Source: Microbacterium testaceum
GTDB taxonomy: Bacteria > Actinomycetota > Actinomycetes > Actinomycetales > Microbacteriaceae
Length of the DNA stretch: 64,000 nucleotides
Assembly: GCF_029761935.1 (NCBI RefSeq)
Contig: NZ_CP121699.1
Span: 806,001-870,000, forward strand
Direction of reading: 5' to 3'
In this document: piece after piece, positions 24,113-31,691 of the stretch
How the letters are laid out: every line of letters starts with the position of its first letter
How positions within the stretch are numbered: position 1 is the first letter of the stretch
Translations under genes and position numbers: made by a program
The notes under the pieces: model-generated
The model's input: the letters and a program-made list of their open reading frames with translations, nothing else
Told to the model about the DNA's origin: nothing
The model's database searches: none

Positions 24113-24942
24113 GCGGCATCCTCTTCCCCGACGTCGAAGCCCCCGACCTGCACGTGATGAGCTTCAACATCCGTCGACGCTTCGACCGGATCACGTGGCC
24201 CCCCGCCGACCGCTGGCCCCTGCGCAAAGAGCGACTGCGGACGTTCCTCAGCGCGAACCGCCCCCACCTGCTGGGTACCCAGGAGGCGATGCCCGATCAA
24301 GCCCAGTGGGTGCAGGCGTCGCTCGGCTCCGACTACGGCCGCATCGGACTCGGCCGCGGTCCCCGCCGCGACGGGGAGGGCACTCCGCTCTTCTACGACC
24401 GCGATCGCGTCGAGGTCGAGGACTGGGAGCAGGTCGCCCTGTCGGACACCCCCGGCGTCCCCGGGTCGACCGGATGGGGCAACACCATCCCACGCATCGC
24501 GGTCATCGCGCGGGTGCGCGACCTCGCGACCGACGCCCGGTTCACCTTCGTGAACACCCATTTCGACGCGTTCTCGCGCCGGGCTCGCCGCCGCTCGGCC
24601 GCGTGGCTCCACGACCTCGTGGCGCGCCGCGAACGCCCGCTGCTGTTCACCGCCGACGTGAACGCCCACGTGCGCTCCGGCGAACTGTCGGACATGTTCG
24701 CCGACGGCCTGCTCGTGGACACGTGGTCGTACTCCCCCGCCCGCCGGACCGCCGAGTGGGGCACCTTCAACAACTATGCGGCGCCCAAGGTCGGTGCGCG
24801 CCGCATCGACGCCCTGCTCGCGACTCCCGACGTGGGCGTGCGCGCGGTCGGCATCGACCCGCGTCCGACCGGCACGCAGTGGCCGAGCGACCACTTGCCG
24901 GTGCAGGCGGTCGTGCGCATCCATCCGGCGGCGACGCCATGA
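24109..24942 (+). CDS. Endonuclease/exonuclease/phosphatase-family protein
   Basis: A 277-residue EEP-fold enzyme. Seen are LHVMSFNIRRR at the start, HLLGTQEAMPDQ with the metal-binding Glu, FVNTHFDAFSR, TADVNAH, and the C-terminal WPSDHLPVQAVV. These cover the metal and phosphate-binding residues of the family, which cleaves phosphodiester bonds in nucleic acids, lipids or inositol phosphates. There is no signal peptide. ATG 24109 overlaps the glycosyltransferase stop. The neighbouring glycosyltransferase and membrane protein hint at a lipid or envelope role, but this is inference. Confidence 0.85.
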   Translation: MSGILFPDVEAPDLHVMSFNIRRRFDRITWPPADRWPLRKERLRTFLSANRPHLLGTQEAMPDQAQWVQASLGSDYGRIGLGRGPRRDGEGTPLFYDRDRVEVEDWEQVALSDTPGVPGSTGWGNTIPRIAVIARVRDLATDARFTFVNTHFDAFSRRARRRSAAWLHDLVARRERPLLFTADVNAHVRSGELSDMFADGLLVDTWSYSPARRTAEWGTFNNYAAPKVGARRIDALLATPDVGVRAVGIDPRPTGTQWPSDHLPVQAVVRIHPAATP

Positions 24943-24949
24943 CGGGCGG

Positions 24950-25543
24950 ATGCCGATGATCCGGGCGATGTACGCCAACCTCAAGCGGCCGCCGGGCACC
25001 GTCACCGACTGGCTGACCGACGTCGTGCGGGCCGTGGCGATCGTCGTCGTGATCGTCTCGCTGTTCACCCTGCCGTTCACCGACTTCGCCGTGCTGTCCA
25101 TGTCGCTGCCTGCGGTGATGCTCTCGCGCATGATCGGCCTGCGCTCGGGCCTCGACCTCGTCACGTGCATCACGGTGTTCGTCGCGGCCGGCAGCAACGT
25201 CATCGACCTGTACCGCGCGTGGACCGGGTGGGACCTGATCGTCCACGCCGTGTGCACGGGAGTGCTCGCCGCGGTCGCCCTGGTGCTTCTCGACGACGCG
25301 CGCGTGATCGCGCCGACCGGCCGACGCCGGACGCCCACCGTCGTCGCCACCATGGCGGGCCTCGCGCTGAGCGCCGTGTGGGAGATGATCGAGTGGTTCG
25401 GCTACCGCTTCATCACCGACGCGATCTTCGTGACCTACGACGACACGATCGGCGACATGATCGCGGGAGGCGCGGGCGCGCTGCTGCTGGGCGTCGTGGC
25501 ATCCCGGTTCCGCCTGACCCGCGCGGACCGCGCAGCGCTCTAG
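24950..25543 (+). CDS. Multi-pass membrane protein (YjdF/DUF2238-like)
   Basis: A 197-residue membrane protein with about five hydrophobic segments. The C-terminal WEMIEWFGYRFITDAIFVTY, followed by DDTIGDMIAGGAGALLLG, resembles the conserved E...F...TYxDTxGDM pattern of the YjdF/DUF2238 family, whose function is unknown. It lies 7 nt after the EEP gene. ATG 24950 was chosen, but ATG 24956 and 24968 are also in frame. Confidence in the membrane nature is high, in the family moderate. Confidence 0.75.
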   Translation: MPMIRAMYANLKRPPGTVTDWLTDVVRAVAIVVVIVSLFTLPFTDFAVLSMSLPAVMLSRMIGLRSGLDLVTCITVFVAAGSNVIDLYRAWTGWDLIVHAVCTGVLAAVALVLLDDARVIAPTGRRRTPTVVATMAGLALSAVWEMIEWFGYRFITDAIFVTYDDTIGDMIAGGAGALLLGVVASRFRLTRADRAAL

Positions 25544-25552
25544 CGGCAACGG

Positions 25553-25744
25553 TCAGCGACCCCGCGGCTCGCGCTCCGGGCCCGTCGTCGCCGCGACGAC
25601 GATTCCGCCGACGACGAGGGCGAGGGCGAGCAGCCCCACGAGACCCGGGAGGACGATCGTCGGTGCGTCAGGGGCCGCGGACCGGCGACGTCCCGTCCGC
25701 CGGCTGTCAATCCCCCGATGCGCGCTCCCGCCGCTCGACACCAT
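25553..25744 (-). CDS. Possible small single-pass membrane protein
   Basis: A 63-residue frame with one strong hydrophobic segment (TIVLPGLVGLLALALVVGGI, about residues 29-48) between a basic N-terminus and a short charged tail. Third codon positions in the hydrophobic part are almost all G or C, as in real genes here. There is no convincing ribosome binding site at ATG 25744, and the gene converges on the membrane protein stop at 25543. It could be a genuine small protein or chance. Confidence 0.4.
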   Translation of the reverse strand: MVSSGGSAHRGIDSRRTGRRRSAAPDAPTIVLPGLVGLLALALVVGGIVVAATTGPEREPRGR

Positions 25745-25771
25745 GAACCCACATCAACGGAAGGAAGCGTC

Positions 25772-25987
25772 ATGTCGAAGGATCTGTCGAAGGGCGACCG
25801 CGTCAGCTGGGACACCCCGCAGGGCCGCACCCAGGGTGAGGTCGTGGAGAAGAAGACGAAGGACTTCCAGCACGACGGTCAGAAGTTCACGGCATCCGAC
25901 GACGACCCGGCGTACATCGTGAAGTCGGAGAAGTCGGGTTCGACCGCCGCGCACAAGGGCTCGGCGCTGAACACGTTGAAGAGCTGA
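25772..25987 (+). CDS. DUF2945-family small protein
   Basis: A 71-residue basic protein. It reads as a small SH3/Tudor-like barrel: KGDRVSWDTPQGRTQGEVV, then TKDFQHDGQKFTASDDDPAY and IVKSEKSG. This is the DUF2945 (hypervirulence-associated TUDOR domain) pattern, function unknown. A very good GGAAGGAAG ribosome binding site precedes ATG 25772. It stands alone between the membrane protein and the cryptochrome. Confidence 0.8.
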   Translation: MSKDLSKGDRVSWDTPQGRTQGEVVEKKTKDFQHDGQKFTASDDDPAYIVKSEKSGSTAAHKGSALNTLKS

Positions 25988-26005
25988 CCCCCGCGGGGCG
26001 TGCGG

Positions 26006-26078
26006 AACTCCTGAGTTTCTTGCCACGCCGGGCGCCCACCGGGGCGGCGACGGCGACGAAGCGACTTTCTCAGGAGTT
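26006..26078. repeat. Pair of inverted 10-bp copies in an intergenic gap
   Basis: AACTCCTGAG at 26006-26015 and its exact complement CTCAGGAGTT at 26069-26078, separated by 53 nt of GC-rich sequence. Both are followed or preceded by similar TTTCT/AGAAA bases. They lie between the DUF2945 stop and the cryptochrome stop (convergent genes), so they may act as a termination structure or be a decayed repeat. Confidence 0.45.
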
Positions 26079-26120
26079 TCGCCCGCGTCGGCGCCGGTGG
26101 GCGACCGGCGGGGCGCCCCG

Positions 26121-27560
26121 CTACCCCTTCGCGTCGCGACGCTTGCGCATCTGCGCCAGCGCGAGGCCCAGCCGGTGGTTTCCGGCCAGCACGTCCTCGT
26201 GTCGCTCGAGAAATTCCCAGTACGCGTCGGTGAAGACCGAGTCCTTGGCCTCCTGCGCCGAGGGCCACCACGACCCCATCTTCTGCAGGTAGGCCCCGCC
26301 CGAGACGTAGGGCTTGGTCGCGACGAAGCCGCCGTCGGCGAACTGGCTCATGCCCATGACGTTGGGCACCATGACCCAGTCGTACGCGTCGACGAACAGC
26401 GCGAGGAACCAGTCGTTGACCTGCCGCGGCGCGTACCCCTGCAGGAGGAACCAGTTGCCGAGCACCATGAGGCGTTCGATGTGGTGCGCGTAGCCCCACT
26501 CGTGCACGCGTTCCAGCACCGTGCGCACGGGGATCGGCAGGTCACTCGGCACCCGTTGTCCGGAGTACCAGTACTTCTCGATCCTCTTCTCGAGGTGCAG
26601 CGCGTTGACGTGCTCGAGCTGCGGGTGCGCCCGGTACATGCCGCGCATGTATTCGCGCCACCCGATCACCTGGCGGATGAACCCCTCGACGGATGCCAGG
26701 GGCGCGTCGGTCCGTGTGGTGGCGGCGACCACTTCTTCGACGGTGAGCAGCCCGATGTTCAGCATCGGCGAGATGATCGCGTGGAAGAGGAACGGCTCGT
26801 CGGCCTTCATCGCGTCTTCGTAGCGGCCGAAGTCGTTGAGGCGCTCCGCGACGAAGACGTCGAGCCAGTCGCGGGAATCCTCCGGCGTGACGGGCAACCA
26901 GAAATCGGCTGCACTGCCGGGGTGCTCGGCGTAGCGCTCGTCGACCTCGGCGATGACGGCGCGGGTGATCTCGTCGTGCGCGGGCTGCGGCAGCGGCGGA
27001 ACCTCGACGCCCTTCTTCGGCAGCGCCTTGCGATTGTCGGCGTCGAAGTTCCAGCGCCGCCCCGCCGGCTTCCCGCCGTCCATCAGGATGCCGGTGCGCC
27101 GCCGCTGCCAGTGGTAGAAGTCCTCCATGAGCGGCGTCGGGTGCTCCGAGAACCAGGCGTCGACGTCGTCTTCGGGGGTGAGGAACAGCCCGTCCGAGAG
27201 CACGTCGGTCTCGACGTCGTGCGCCTGGCAGATGCGCGCCATGCGCTCGTCGACGGGGCGGTTGGGGTCGCTCATCCACGTCAGCTCGGTGACCCGATGG
27301 GCCTTCAGCAGCTTTTCGAGCCCGGCCTTGAAGGAGAGGTCGTCGTCGAGGGTGATCCGGCGGACGGTCTTGCCCTCGGCCTCGAGACGCGCGGCGGTGT
27401 GCCGCATCGCCGAGACGAGCAGGACGATCTTGTGACGGTGGTACGGGAGCTTGGCGAAGCGGGGCGCCGACTCGATGAAGAAGAACTCCTCGATGCCGTC
27501 GTCGGCGTAGGCGGGGTGCTCGGCGAACTGCTGCGTCGCGAGGATCAGTGCGGCCCTCAC
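26121..27560 (-). CDS. PhrB-like cryptochrome/photolyase without Fe-S cysteines
   Basis: A 479-residue flavoprotein of the bacterial (6-4) photolyase/cryptochrome (FeS-BCP, DPRP) group. The antenna-type domain is at residues 1-130 (HRHKIVLLVSAMRH), and FAD-pocket motifs follow: WNFDADNRKALP (170-181), ERLNDFGRYEDAM (239-251), SPMLNIGLL (264-272), IGWREYMRGMY (299-309), YAHHIERLMVLGN (357-369) and GMSQFADGGF (403-412). PhrB-type proteins hold a [4Fe-4S] cluster with four cysteines; here the matching stretches read VRTVLERV and MGSWWPSAQEAKDSV, and the only cysteine is Cys111. The cluster must be missing. It may still repair or sense light through FAD. GTG 27560 overlaps the DUF2256 stop by 4 nt. 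Confidence 0.88.
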   Translation of the reverse strand: MRAALILATQQFAEHPAYADDGIEEFFFIESAPRFAKLPYHRHKIVLLVSAMRHTAARLEAEGKTVRRITLDDDLSFKAGLEKLLKAHRVTELTWMSDPNRPVDERMARICQAHDVETDVLSDGLFLTPEDDVDAWFSEHPTPLMEDFYHWQRRRTGILMDGGKPAGRRWNFDADNRKALPKKGVEVPPLPQPAHDEITRAVIAEVDERYAEHPGSAADFWLPVTPEDSRDWLDVFVAERLNDFGRYEDAMKADEPFLFHAIISPMLNIGLLTVEEVVAATTRTDAPLASVEGFIRQVIGWREYMRGMYRAHPQLEHVNALHLEKRIEKYWYSGQRVPSDLPIPVRTVLERVHEWGYAHHIERLMVLGNWFLLQGYAPRQVNDWFLALFVDAYDWVMVPNVMGMSQFADGGFVATKPYVSGGAYLQKMGSWWPSAQEAKDSVFTDAYWEFLERHEDVLAGNHRLGLALAQMRKRRDAKG

Positions 27561-27712
27561 GCCTGACGCCTCTGCTTCGCGGCGTTGGCGCGGCAACCGC
27601 GCGAGCAGTAGAGCACCTGGTCCCACTGGTCGCGCCCGCTCCAGCGCTTGCGGTCGGTGAAGGGCCGGCCGCAGTAGGCGCAGGGCTTGGAGCGGACCTC
27701 GGGTCGTGACAT
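27557..27712 (-). CDS. DUF2256 zinc-ribbon-like protein
   Basis: A 51-residue protein with CAYCGRPFTDRKRW and YCSRGCR, giving two cysteine pairs spaced like a zinc ribbon. This is the DUF2256 pattern (CxxCGRPFxxRKxW ... YCSxxCR), which is often adjacent or fused to photolyase-related genes. It overlaps the cryptochrome start by 4 nt (GTGA), so the two are co-translated. It may bind zinc or nucleic acid and assist the flavoprotein; its function is not known. Confidence 0.8.
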   Translation of the reverse strand: MSRPEVRSKPCAYCGRPFTDRKRWSGRDQWDQVLYCSRGCRANAAKQRRQA

Positions 27713-27824
27713 GCCGTCATCGTCGCAAAGCGCGTACTCGGCATCTGGGGGCTTGCGCTGGCACGCTGCGCCGGTTCGCGCAAGGCCCGCGCGGCCGTCT
27801 ACCGACGCGTGGTCAGGTGTCGCC

Positions 27825-27956
27825 ATGGACACCACACACGACCGTACGAACGACACCGCCGACGAGCCCGACGAGCTCGAGACGGCCGACTCCCCCACCA
27901 TCCCCGACACCACCGACGACGACGACGCCCCCGTCGACAACCCGTCGGGCGGCTGA
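27825..27956 (+). CDS. Possible small acidic disordered protein
   Basis: A 43-residue frame, about one third Asp/Glu with many Thr and Pro (DDDDAPVDNPSGG at the end), no hydrophobic core. ATG 27825 has AGGTG about 9 nt upstream. Such short acidic proteins are common in actinobacteria and rarely characterised. It sits in a divergent arrangement with DUF2256 and may be real, but nothing beyond composition supports it. Confidence 0.45.
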   Translation: MDTTHDRTNDTADEPDELETADSPTIPDTTDDDDAPVDNPSGG

Positions 27957-27994
27957 CCTCGCGGCGCGGCGCGACCGCGAGGTCCGCGCCGCGC

Positions 27995-28486
27995 TCAGTC
28001 GGTCAGATCGAAGGTCTGCTTCTCACCACCGCGCGGCCGGTCGCCGGTCACCTTCGAGGTGACGAGTGCGATGGCCGTGGCGAGGCGCCCGCCGGCGCTC
28101 CCCCAGTACTCGCCCGTGAGGGTCGAGACCTTCAGCAGGGTCACCCCGGGCGACTCGGGGCCGTCGGGGAACCACGCCTCGACGCTCGTCGACCACAGTT
28201 CCTTGAGCTTCGCGAGGTCGTCGACCACCTCGGCCTCGCCCGCCAGCGACAGCCACGTGCCGTCGGTGCTGAACGACAGGCCCACCTTCGGGTCGCGTCG
28301 CACGTGCTCAACGGCGGAGGAGTGCGTGCCGACGATGAACCAGAGGTCGCCGTCCGACTCCTTCTCCTGCACGGTCAGCGGGTGCGCATGCAGCGCTCCG
28401 TCTTCGGCGCGGGTGGTGACCATCGCGAAGCGGAACTTCTTGAGCAGATCGTTGAGCGTCTCGAGCTCGGTGGCGGTGGATGACAT
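27995..28486 (-). CDS. Pyridoxamine 5'-phosphate oxidase-fold (general stress protein 26-like) protein
   Basis: A 163-residue split-barrel flavin-binding protein. The fold's pattern is seen in FAMVTTRAEDGALHAHPLTV, LWFIVGTHSSAVEHVRRDPKVGLSF and WLSLAGEAEVVDD. These proteins bind FMN, F420 or haem; the general-stress group has no assigned reaction. A run of G/C-rich bases including GAGGGGAG precedes ATG 28486. It is monocistronic. Confidence 0.85.
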   Translation of the reverse strand: MSSTATELETLNDLLKKFRFAMVTTRAEDGALHAHPLTVQEKESDGDLWFIVGTHSSAVEHVRRDPKVGLSFSTDGTWLSLAGEAEVVDDLAKLKELWSTSVEAWFPDGPESPGVTLLKVSTLTGEYWGSAGGRLATAIALVTSKVTGDRPRGGEKQTFDLTD

Positions 28487-28540
28487 GGGGGCTCCCCTCG
28501 GTTCGTGAGCCCCCAGCCCATCCTCTGGCTACGCCTCGCG

Positions 28541-28900
28541 CTACGCGTTGACGTCGGGGGAATCGTCTGCTCTCGGCGGGGCGACAGCGTCGAGCTCGGC
28601 GAGAGCCTCCCGGGCCCGGTGCACCCGCGCGGCGACCTCGTCGTCCCACCAGCGCGGCCCTCGCTCGCCCAGTCCGTGTTTCGCGAGCCCCACCCGGCGA
28701 CGCGCGTCGGACACGTCGTCGTCGCCCCCGGCGCGTTTCGCCGTCCGCACGGCCGCTCGGGCCCGCCCGAGGTGCGACCGCAATCGGTCGGCGAGGTCGT
28801 CCGGCACCGCCGGATCAGTGCGGCGCCACCGGCGCCCGTCGATCACGAGCCAGCGCTCGTCGTCGGTCGCGTCCCGGTCGGAGGGAGGGTCGGATGCCAT
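28541..28900 (-). CDS. Conserved hypothetical protein (WLVIDGRRWR type)
   Basis: A 119-residue soluble protein. The N-terminal ERWLVIDGRRWRRTDPAVPD and a helical middle rich in Arg/Ala (LRSHLGRARAAVRTAKRA) recur in actinobacterial proteins that carry inconsistent names; no function is established. ATG 28900 was chosen over an in-frame upstream codon because of the GGGGGC run before it. It lies 54 nt from the PPOX-fold gene on the same strand. Confidence 0.6.
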   Translation of the reverse strand: MASDPPSDRDATDDERWLVIDGRRWRRTDPAVPDDLADRLRSHLGRARAAVRTAKRAGGDDDVSDARRRVGLAKHGLGERGPRWWDDEVAARVHRAREALAELDAVAPPRADDSPDVNA

Positions 28901-29180
28901 GCCCCCAGTGCACCGCACCCTCGGGCCCGCCGAAATCACCCGGGTGTCTCGCAGACATCCGTGCTAGCGTGAAGGTATTCGTTCTGGGACTTGCTTCATC
29001 GACGCCCGCCTCATCGCTGAGATGCCGGGCGCACGGCGCCGAGCTGTTTCCGACAGCAAACCCACCCCCCATCATCGTGTGCCTCGCTCGACGGCTTCGG
29101 TCCTCGCCTCGCACTCGCAGAAAGTTCTTGTGTCTCTGCTTCACCCTTCGCCGCTATCGTGGCGCCAGGCCGATCTCGAC

Positions 29181-29414
29181 GTGTACGTCGCGACGGCCGG
29201 ATCCGACTACGCCGGTTTCGTCGGCGCGGGAACCTCGGGCTTCGAAGCCCAGGGTCCCCTCGGCGAGAATCTCGGTGTCCACACGTCCGTCGGCGCGGCT
29301 CAGGCCGCCGTCGACGGGCATCGCGTACGCGCCACCACCACGGTGACGCGGCGTCCCCGTCCGCTCCGCACGCGTCGGAGCGGCGCCCACGGCCGCATCT
29401 GCGGCCCAACATGA
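29181..29414 (+). CDS. Possible small ORF in the region upstream of the cold-shock gene
   Basis: A 77-codon frame beginning GTG. Its first 50 residues look protein-like (VYVATAGSDYAGFVGAG, then GPLGENLGVHTSVGAAQAAV), with a compact alternation of beta strands and a helix, but the last 27 are Arg-rich and not. TATCGT at 29155-29160 could be a promoter. The alternative is that 28980-29430 is the long 5' leader of the cold-shock mRNA. The stretch 28901-29180 shows no gene. Confidence 0.3.
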   Translation: MYVATAGSDYAGFVGAGTSGFEAQGPLGENLGVHTSVGAAQAAVDGHRVRATTTVTRRPRPLRTRRSGAHGRICGPT

Positions 29415-29430
29415 ATAAAGGAAGAACACG

Positions 29431-29634
29431 ATGGCCACTGGCACCGTGAAATGGTTCAACTCCGAAAAGGGCTACGGCTTCATTGCTCCCGACGACGGCT
29501 CCGCCGACCTGTTCGCGCACTTCAGCGCGATCCAGGGCAACGGCTTCAAGGAGCTCACGGAAGCACAGAAGGTCGAATTCGACGCTGAGCAGGGCCCCAA
29601 GGGCATGCAGGCGGCGAACATCCGCCCCCTCTAA
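29431..29634 (+). CDS. Cold-shock protein (CspA family)
   Basis: A 67-residue single cold-shock domain that binds single-stranded RNA and DNA and melts mRNA structure. Both RNA-binding motifs are present: KGYGFI at 13-18 and LFAHF at 27-31. AAAGGAAGAA provides a good ribosome binding site. A Rho-independent terminator follows 17 nt after the stop. About 450 nt upstream lack a clear gene, compatible with a long regulatory leader as in other csp genes. Confidence 0.95.
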   Translation: MATGTVKWFNSEKGYGFIAPDDGSADLFAHFSAIQGNGFKELTEAQKVEFDAEQGPKGMQAANIRPL

Positions 29635-29650
29635 GCTCCGCTTACCTCGG

Positions 29651-29694
29651 AAGCCGGGTACGTCGCCTCGCGACGACCCGGCTTTCGTCGTTTC
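29651..29694 (+). terminator. Terminator of the cold-shock gene
   Basis: AAGCCGGGT pairs with ACCCGGCTT, and an inner CGTCG/CGACG extends the stem. TTTCGTCGTTT follows. It starts 17 nt after the csp stop. Confidence 0.8.
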
Positions 29695-29838
29695 CGAGAC
29701 GATTCCGCACGCCGGGATTTCCATTTCCCGAGAGGCTCCTGAACATCGCGTCGTATGCCGGGGCGTCCATACGGCGACCCGTAATGTGGGCGACAGCCCG
29801 GGTAGCCGCCCCGGTCCATCCCGATCCGAGGAGCAGAA

Positions 29839-30954
29839 ATCGCTTCCACCGTCGTCGAGTCCCGCCTCGGCCCCATCCGTCAGACGTACTCCGGTACGAC
29901 CGAATTCCCCCCGATCGCCAAGGCCTACACAGAGCTGTCTCAGGTCGTTCGCGAGAGCGGACTCCTCGTCCGCACGCCGGTGTTCTACGCCGTCGTCGCC
30001 GCCGCGATCGTGCTCGGCTTCGCCGGGTGCATCACCGGCTTCATCCTCCTCGGCGACAGCTGGTTCCAGCTGATCATCGCCGCGGTCCTCGGCATCCTGT
30101 TCACCCAGGTCGCCTTCCTCGCCCACGAGGCCGCGCACCGCCAGATCTTCGCGTCGGGCCCTGCCAACGATCGCCTCGGGCTGCTCATCGGCAACGGTAT
30201 CGTCGGCATGAGCCGCTCGTGGTGGGCGTCGAAGCACACGCGTCACCACGCCAACCCCAACCGCGTCGACAAGGACCCCGACATCGAGATCGACACGATC
30301 TCGTTCCTCGACGTCGACGCGGCCAAGGCCCGCGGCATCCAGCGCTGGATCACCCAGCGCCAGGGGTACCTGTTCTTCCCGCTGCTGGCGTTCGAGGGGA
30401 TCAACCTCTACGTGCTGGCCCTGCGCCACCTCTTCTCGCGCGAGCCCGTCAAGGGCCGCTGGGCAGAACTCGCCCTGCTGACGCTGCGCCACGCGCTCTT
30501 CATCGCGCCGATCTTCATCTTCTTGCCGATCGGTCTCGCCTTCGCGTTCTTCGGCGTCTCGGTCGCTGTCTTCGGGATCTACATGGGAGCGTCCTTCGCC
30601 CCCAACCACAAGGGCATGCCGATCATCGCCTCCGGTGCGAAGCTCGACTTCTTCAGCAAGCAGGTGCGCACCTCGCGCAACGTCTCGGGCGGCTGGTGGG
30701 CCACGTGGCTCATGGGCGGTCTGAACTACCAGATCGAGCACCACCTGTTCCCCAACATGCCGCGCCCGCACCTCAGCAAGGCCCGCGTGATCGTCCGCGA
30801 GCACTGCGAGACACTGGGGGTGCCCTACGTCGAGACCACGCTGTTCCAGTCGTACGGCATCGTCATCGCGTACCTCAACCGGGTCGGGCTCGCCGCCCGC
30901 GACCCGTTCGACTGCCCGCTGACCTCTCCCACCCGTCAGCTGAACGTCGAGTAA
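29839..30954 (+). CDS. Fatty acid desaturase with a non-canonical (ATC) start
   Basis: A 371-residue membrane-bound, di-iron fatty acid desaturase. The three histidine boxes are HEAAH, HTRHHANPN and QIEHHLF, with about four membrane segments around them. It would introduce a double bond into acyl chains to keep the membrane fluid, which fits its place next to a cold-shock gene. The reading frame is open from 29806, after the in-frame stop TAG at 29803, to the end. Between 29806 and 29980 it holds no ATG, GTG or TTG. The protein upstream of GTG 29980 is well-formed (GPIRQTYSGTTEFPPIAK). GAGGAG at 29828-29833 sits 5 nt before ATC 29839, which is therefore the best start. Confidence 0.82.
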   Translation: MASTVVESRLGPIRQTYSGTTEFPPIAKAYTELSQVVRESGLLVRTPVFYAVVAAAIVLGFAGCITGFILLGDSWFQLIIAAVLGILFTQVAFLAHEAAHRQIFASGPANDRLGLLIGNGIVGMSRSWWASKHTRHHANPNRVDKDPDIEIDTISFLDVDAAKARGIQRWITQRQGYLFFPLLAFEGINLYVLALRHLFSREPVKGRWAELALLTLRHALFIAPIFIFLPIGLAFAFFGVSVAVFGIYMGASFAPNHKGMPIIASGAKLDFFSKQVRTSRNVSGGWWATWLMGGLNYQIEHHLFPNMPRPHLSKARVIVREHCETLGVPYVETTLFQSYGIVIAYLNRVGLAARDPFDCPLTSPTRQLNVE

Positions 30955-30962
30955 CCACCCGC

Positions 30963-30999
30963 ACGACGGCGCCGCATCCGAATGGGGCGGCGCCGTCGT
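30963..30999 (+). terminator. Hairpin after the desaturase gene
   Basis: A 13-bp perfect stem ACGACGGCGCCGC with its complement and an 11-nt loop, starting 9 nt after the stop. Only a short T-rich tail (CGTT) follows. Confidence 0.65.
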
Positions 31000-31041
31000 C
31001 GTTCACCCCCGCGCATCGGGCTTCGGCTCCGGGCACTCTCC

Positions 31042-31608
31042 TCAGGCATCCGTCGCCTTCTCGAAGTGCCACCGCTCGTTGGCGTAGGTCTGGCACAGGC
31101 CCCACTCGCGCCCGTGCTCGATGATCCACAGTTGCGCGTCGAGCGAGCCGATGTCGACCGCTCGACCGGTGACGTGACTGGAGTCTTCGGGCGACGCGAC
31201 GTACTCCCGCGCGAGCGCCTCGGAGCCGTACGTGCGAACGGCGTCGCCGAGGAGCCAGCGCTGGTACTCCTCGCTGCGCCATCCGCTGGTGACGTCGAAG
31301 ACGACTCCCTCCGGCGCGGCGGCCGCCTGGGCGGAGCGAAGGGCCTCGCGCAGGTCTCCGTCGAGTCCTGTCATCGCCGGGTGCCGATCGTCGCTCACGG
31401 TGAGGGGCGCCTCCGCCGGGATCATCCCGTCCGCCTCTGTCGGAGAGAACGGCGCATGCGCGGTCATCCCCGCCGTGAACGACGCCGCGGTGGTCATCGC
31501 GAGCAGAACGGCGACCACGGTGAGGATGACGGCCAGGGCGGCCCCGATCGCGAGGACCGCGAGCCGACGGCGCGAAGGGGAATCGGTACGGGATGCGGGA
31601 GGAGCCAT
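31042..31608 (-). CDS. VanY/M15-type D-alanyl-D-alanine carboxypeptidase
   Basis: A 188-residue extracytoplasmic peptidase with an N-terminal membrane anchor (about residues 17-40). The M15B zinc motifs are visible: the SxHxxGxAxD element as SSHVTGRAVDIG (about 145-156) and the second His in ERWHFE near the C-terminus, along with TSGWRSEEYQ. It likely trims D-Ala from peptidoglycan stem peptides at the cell surface. It lies tail-to-tail with the desaturase, separated by a hairpin. Confidence 0.85.
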   Translation of the reverse strand: MAPPASRTDSPSRRRLAVLAIGAALAVILTVVAVLLAMTTAASFTAGMTAHAPFSPTEADGMIPAEAPLTVSDDRHPAMTGLDGDLREALRSAQAAAAPEGVVFDVTSGWRSEEYQRWLLGDAVRTYGSEALAREYVASPEDSSHVTGRAVDIGSLDAQLWIIEHGREWGLCQTYANERWHFEKATDA

Positions 31609-31691
31609 AGACCCAGTCGACTCGGGGCTGCGTTGTCACGGCGTATCACCCGCGCGATACGCCGGCGATACACCCCGCGACGTCTCGGTCG

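Noticed and set aside
24900..25550. CRISPR-like or tandem repeats in GC-rich stretches
   Set aside because: No regularly spaced direct repeats were found here or elsewhere in the window.
29784..29980. ATG 29784 as the desaturase start
   Set aside because: It is in a different frame from the histidine-box protein and its downstream frame is Arg/His-rich without domains.
29011..30804. A 597-codon minus-strand open frame
   Set aside because: Antisense to the cold-shock and desaturase genes, which have clear functional motifs; the peptide has no domain character.
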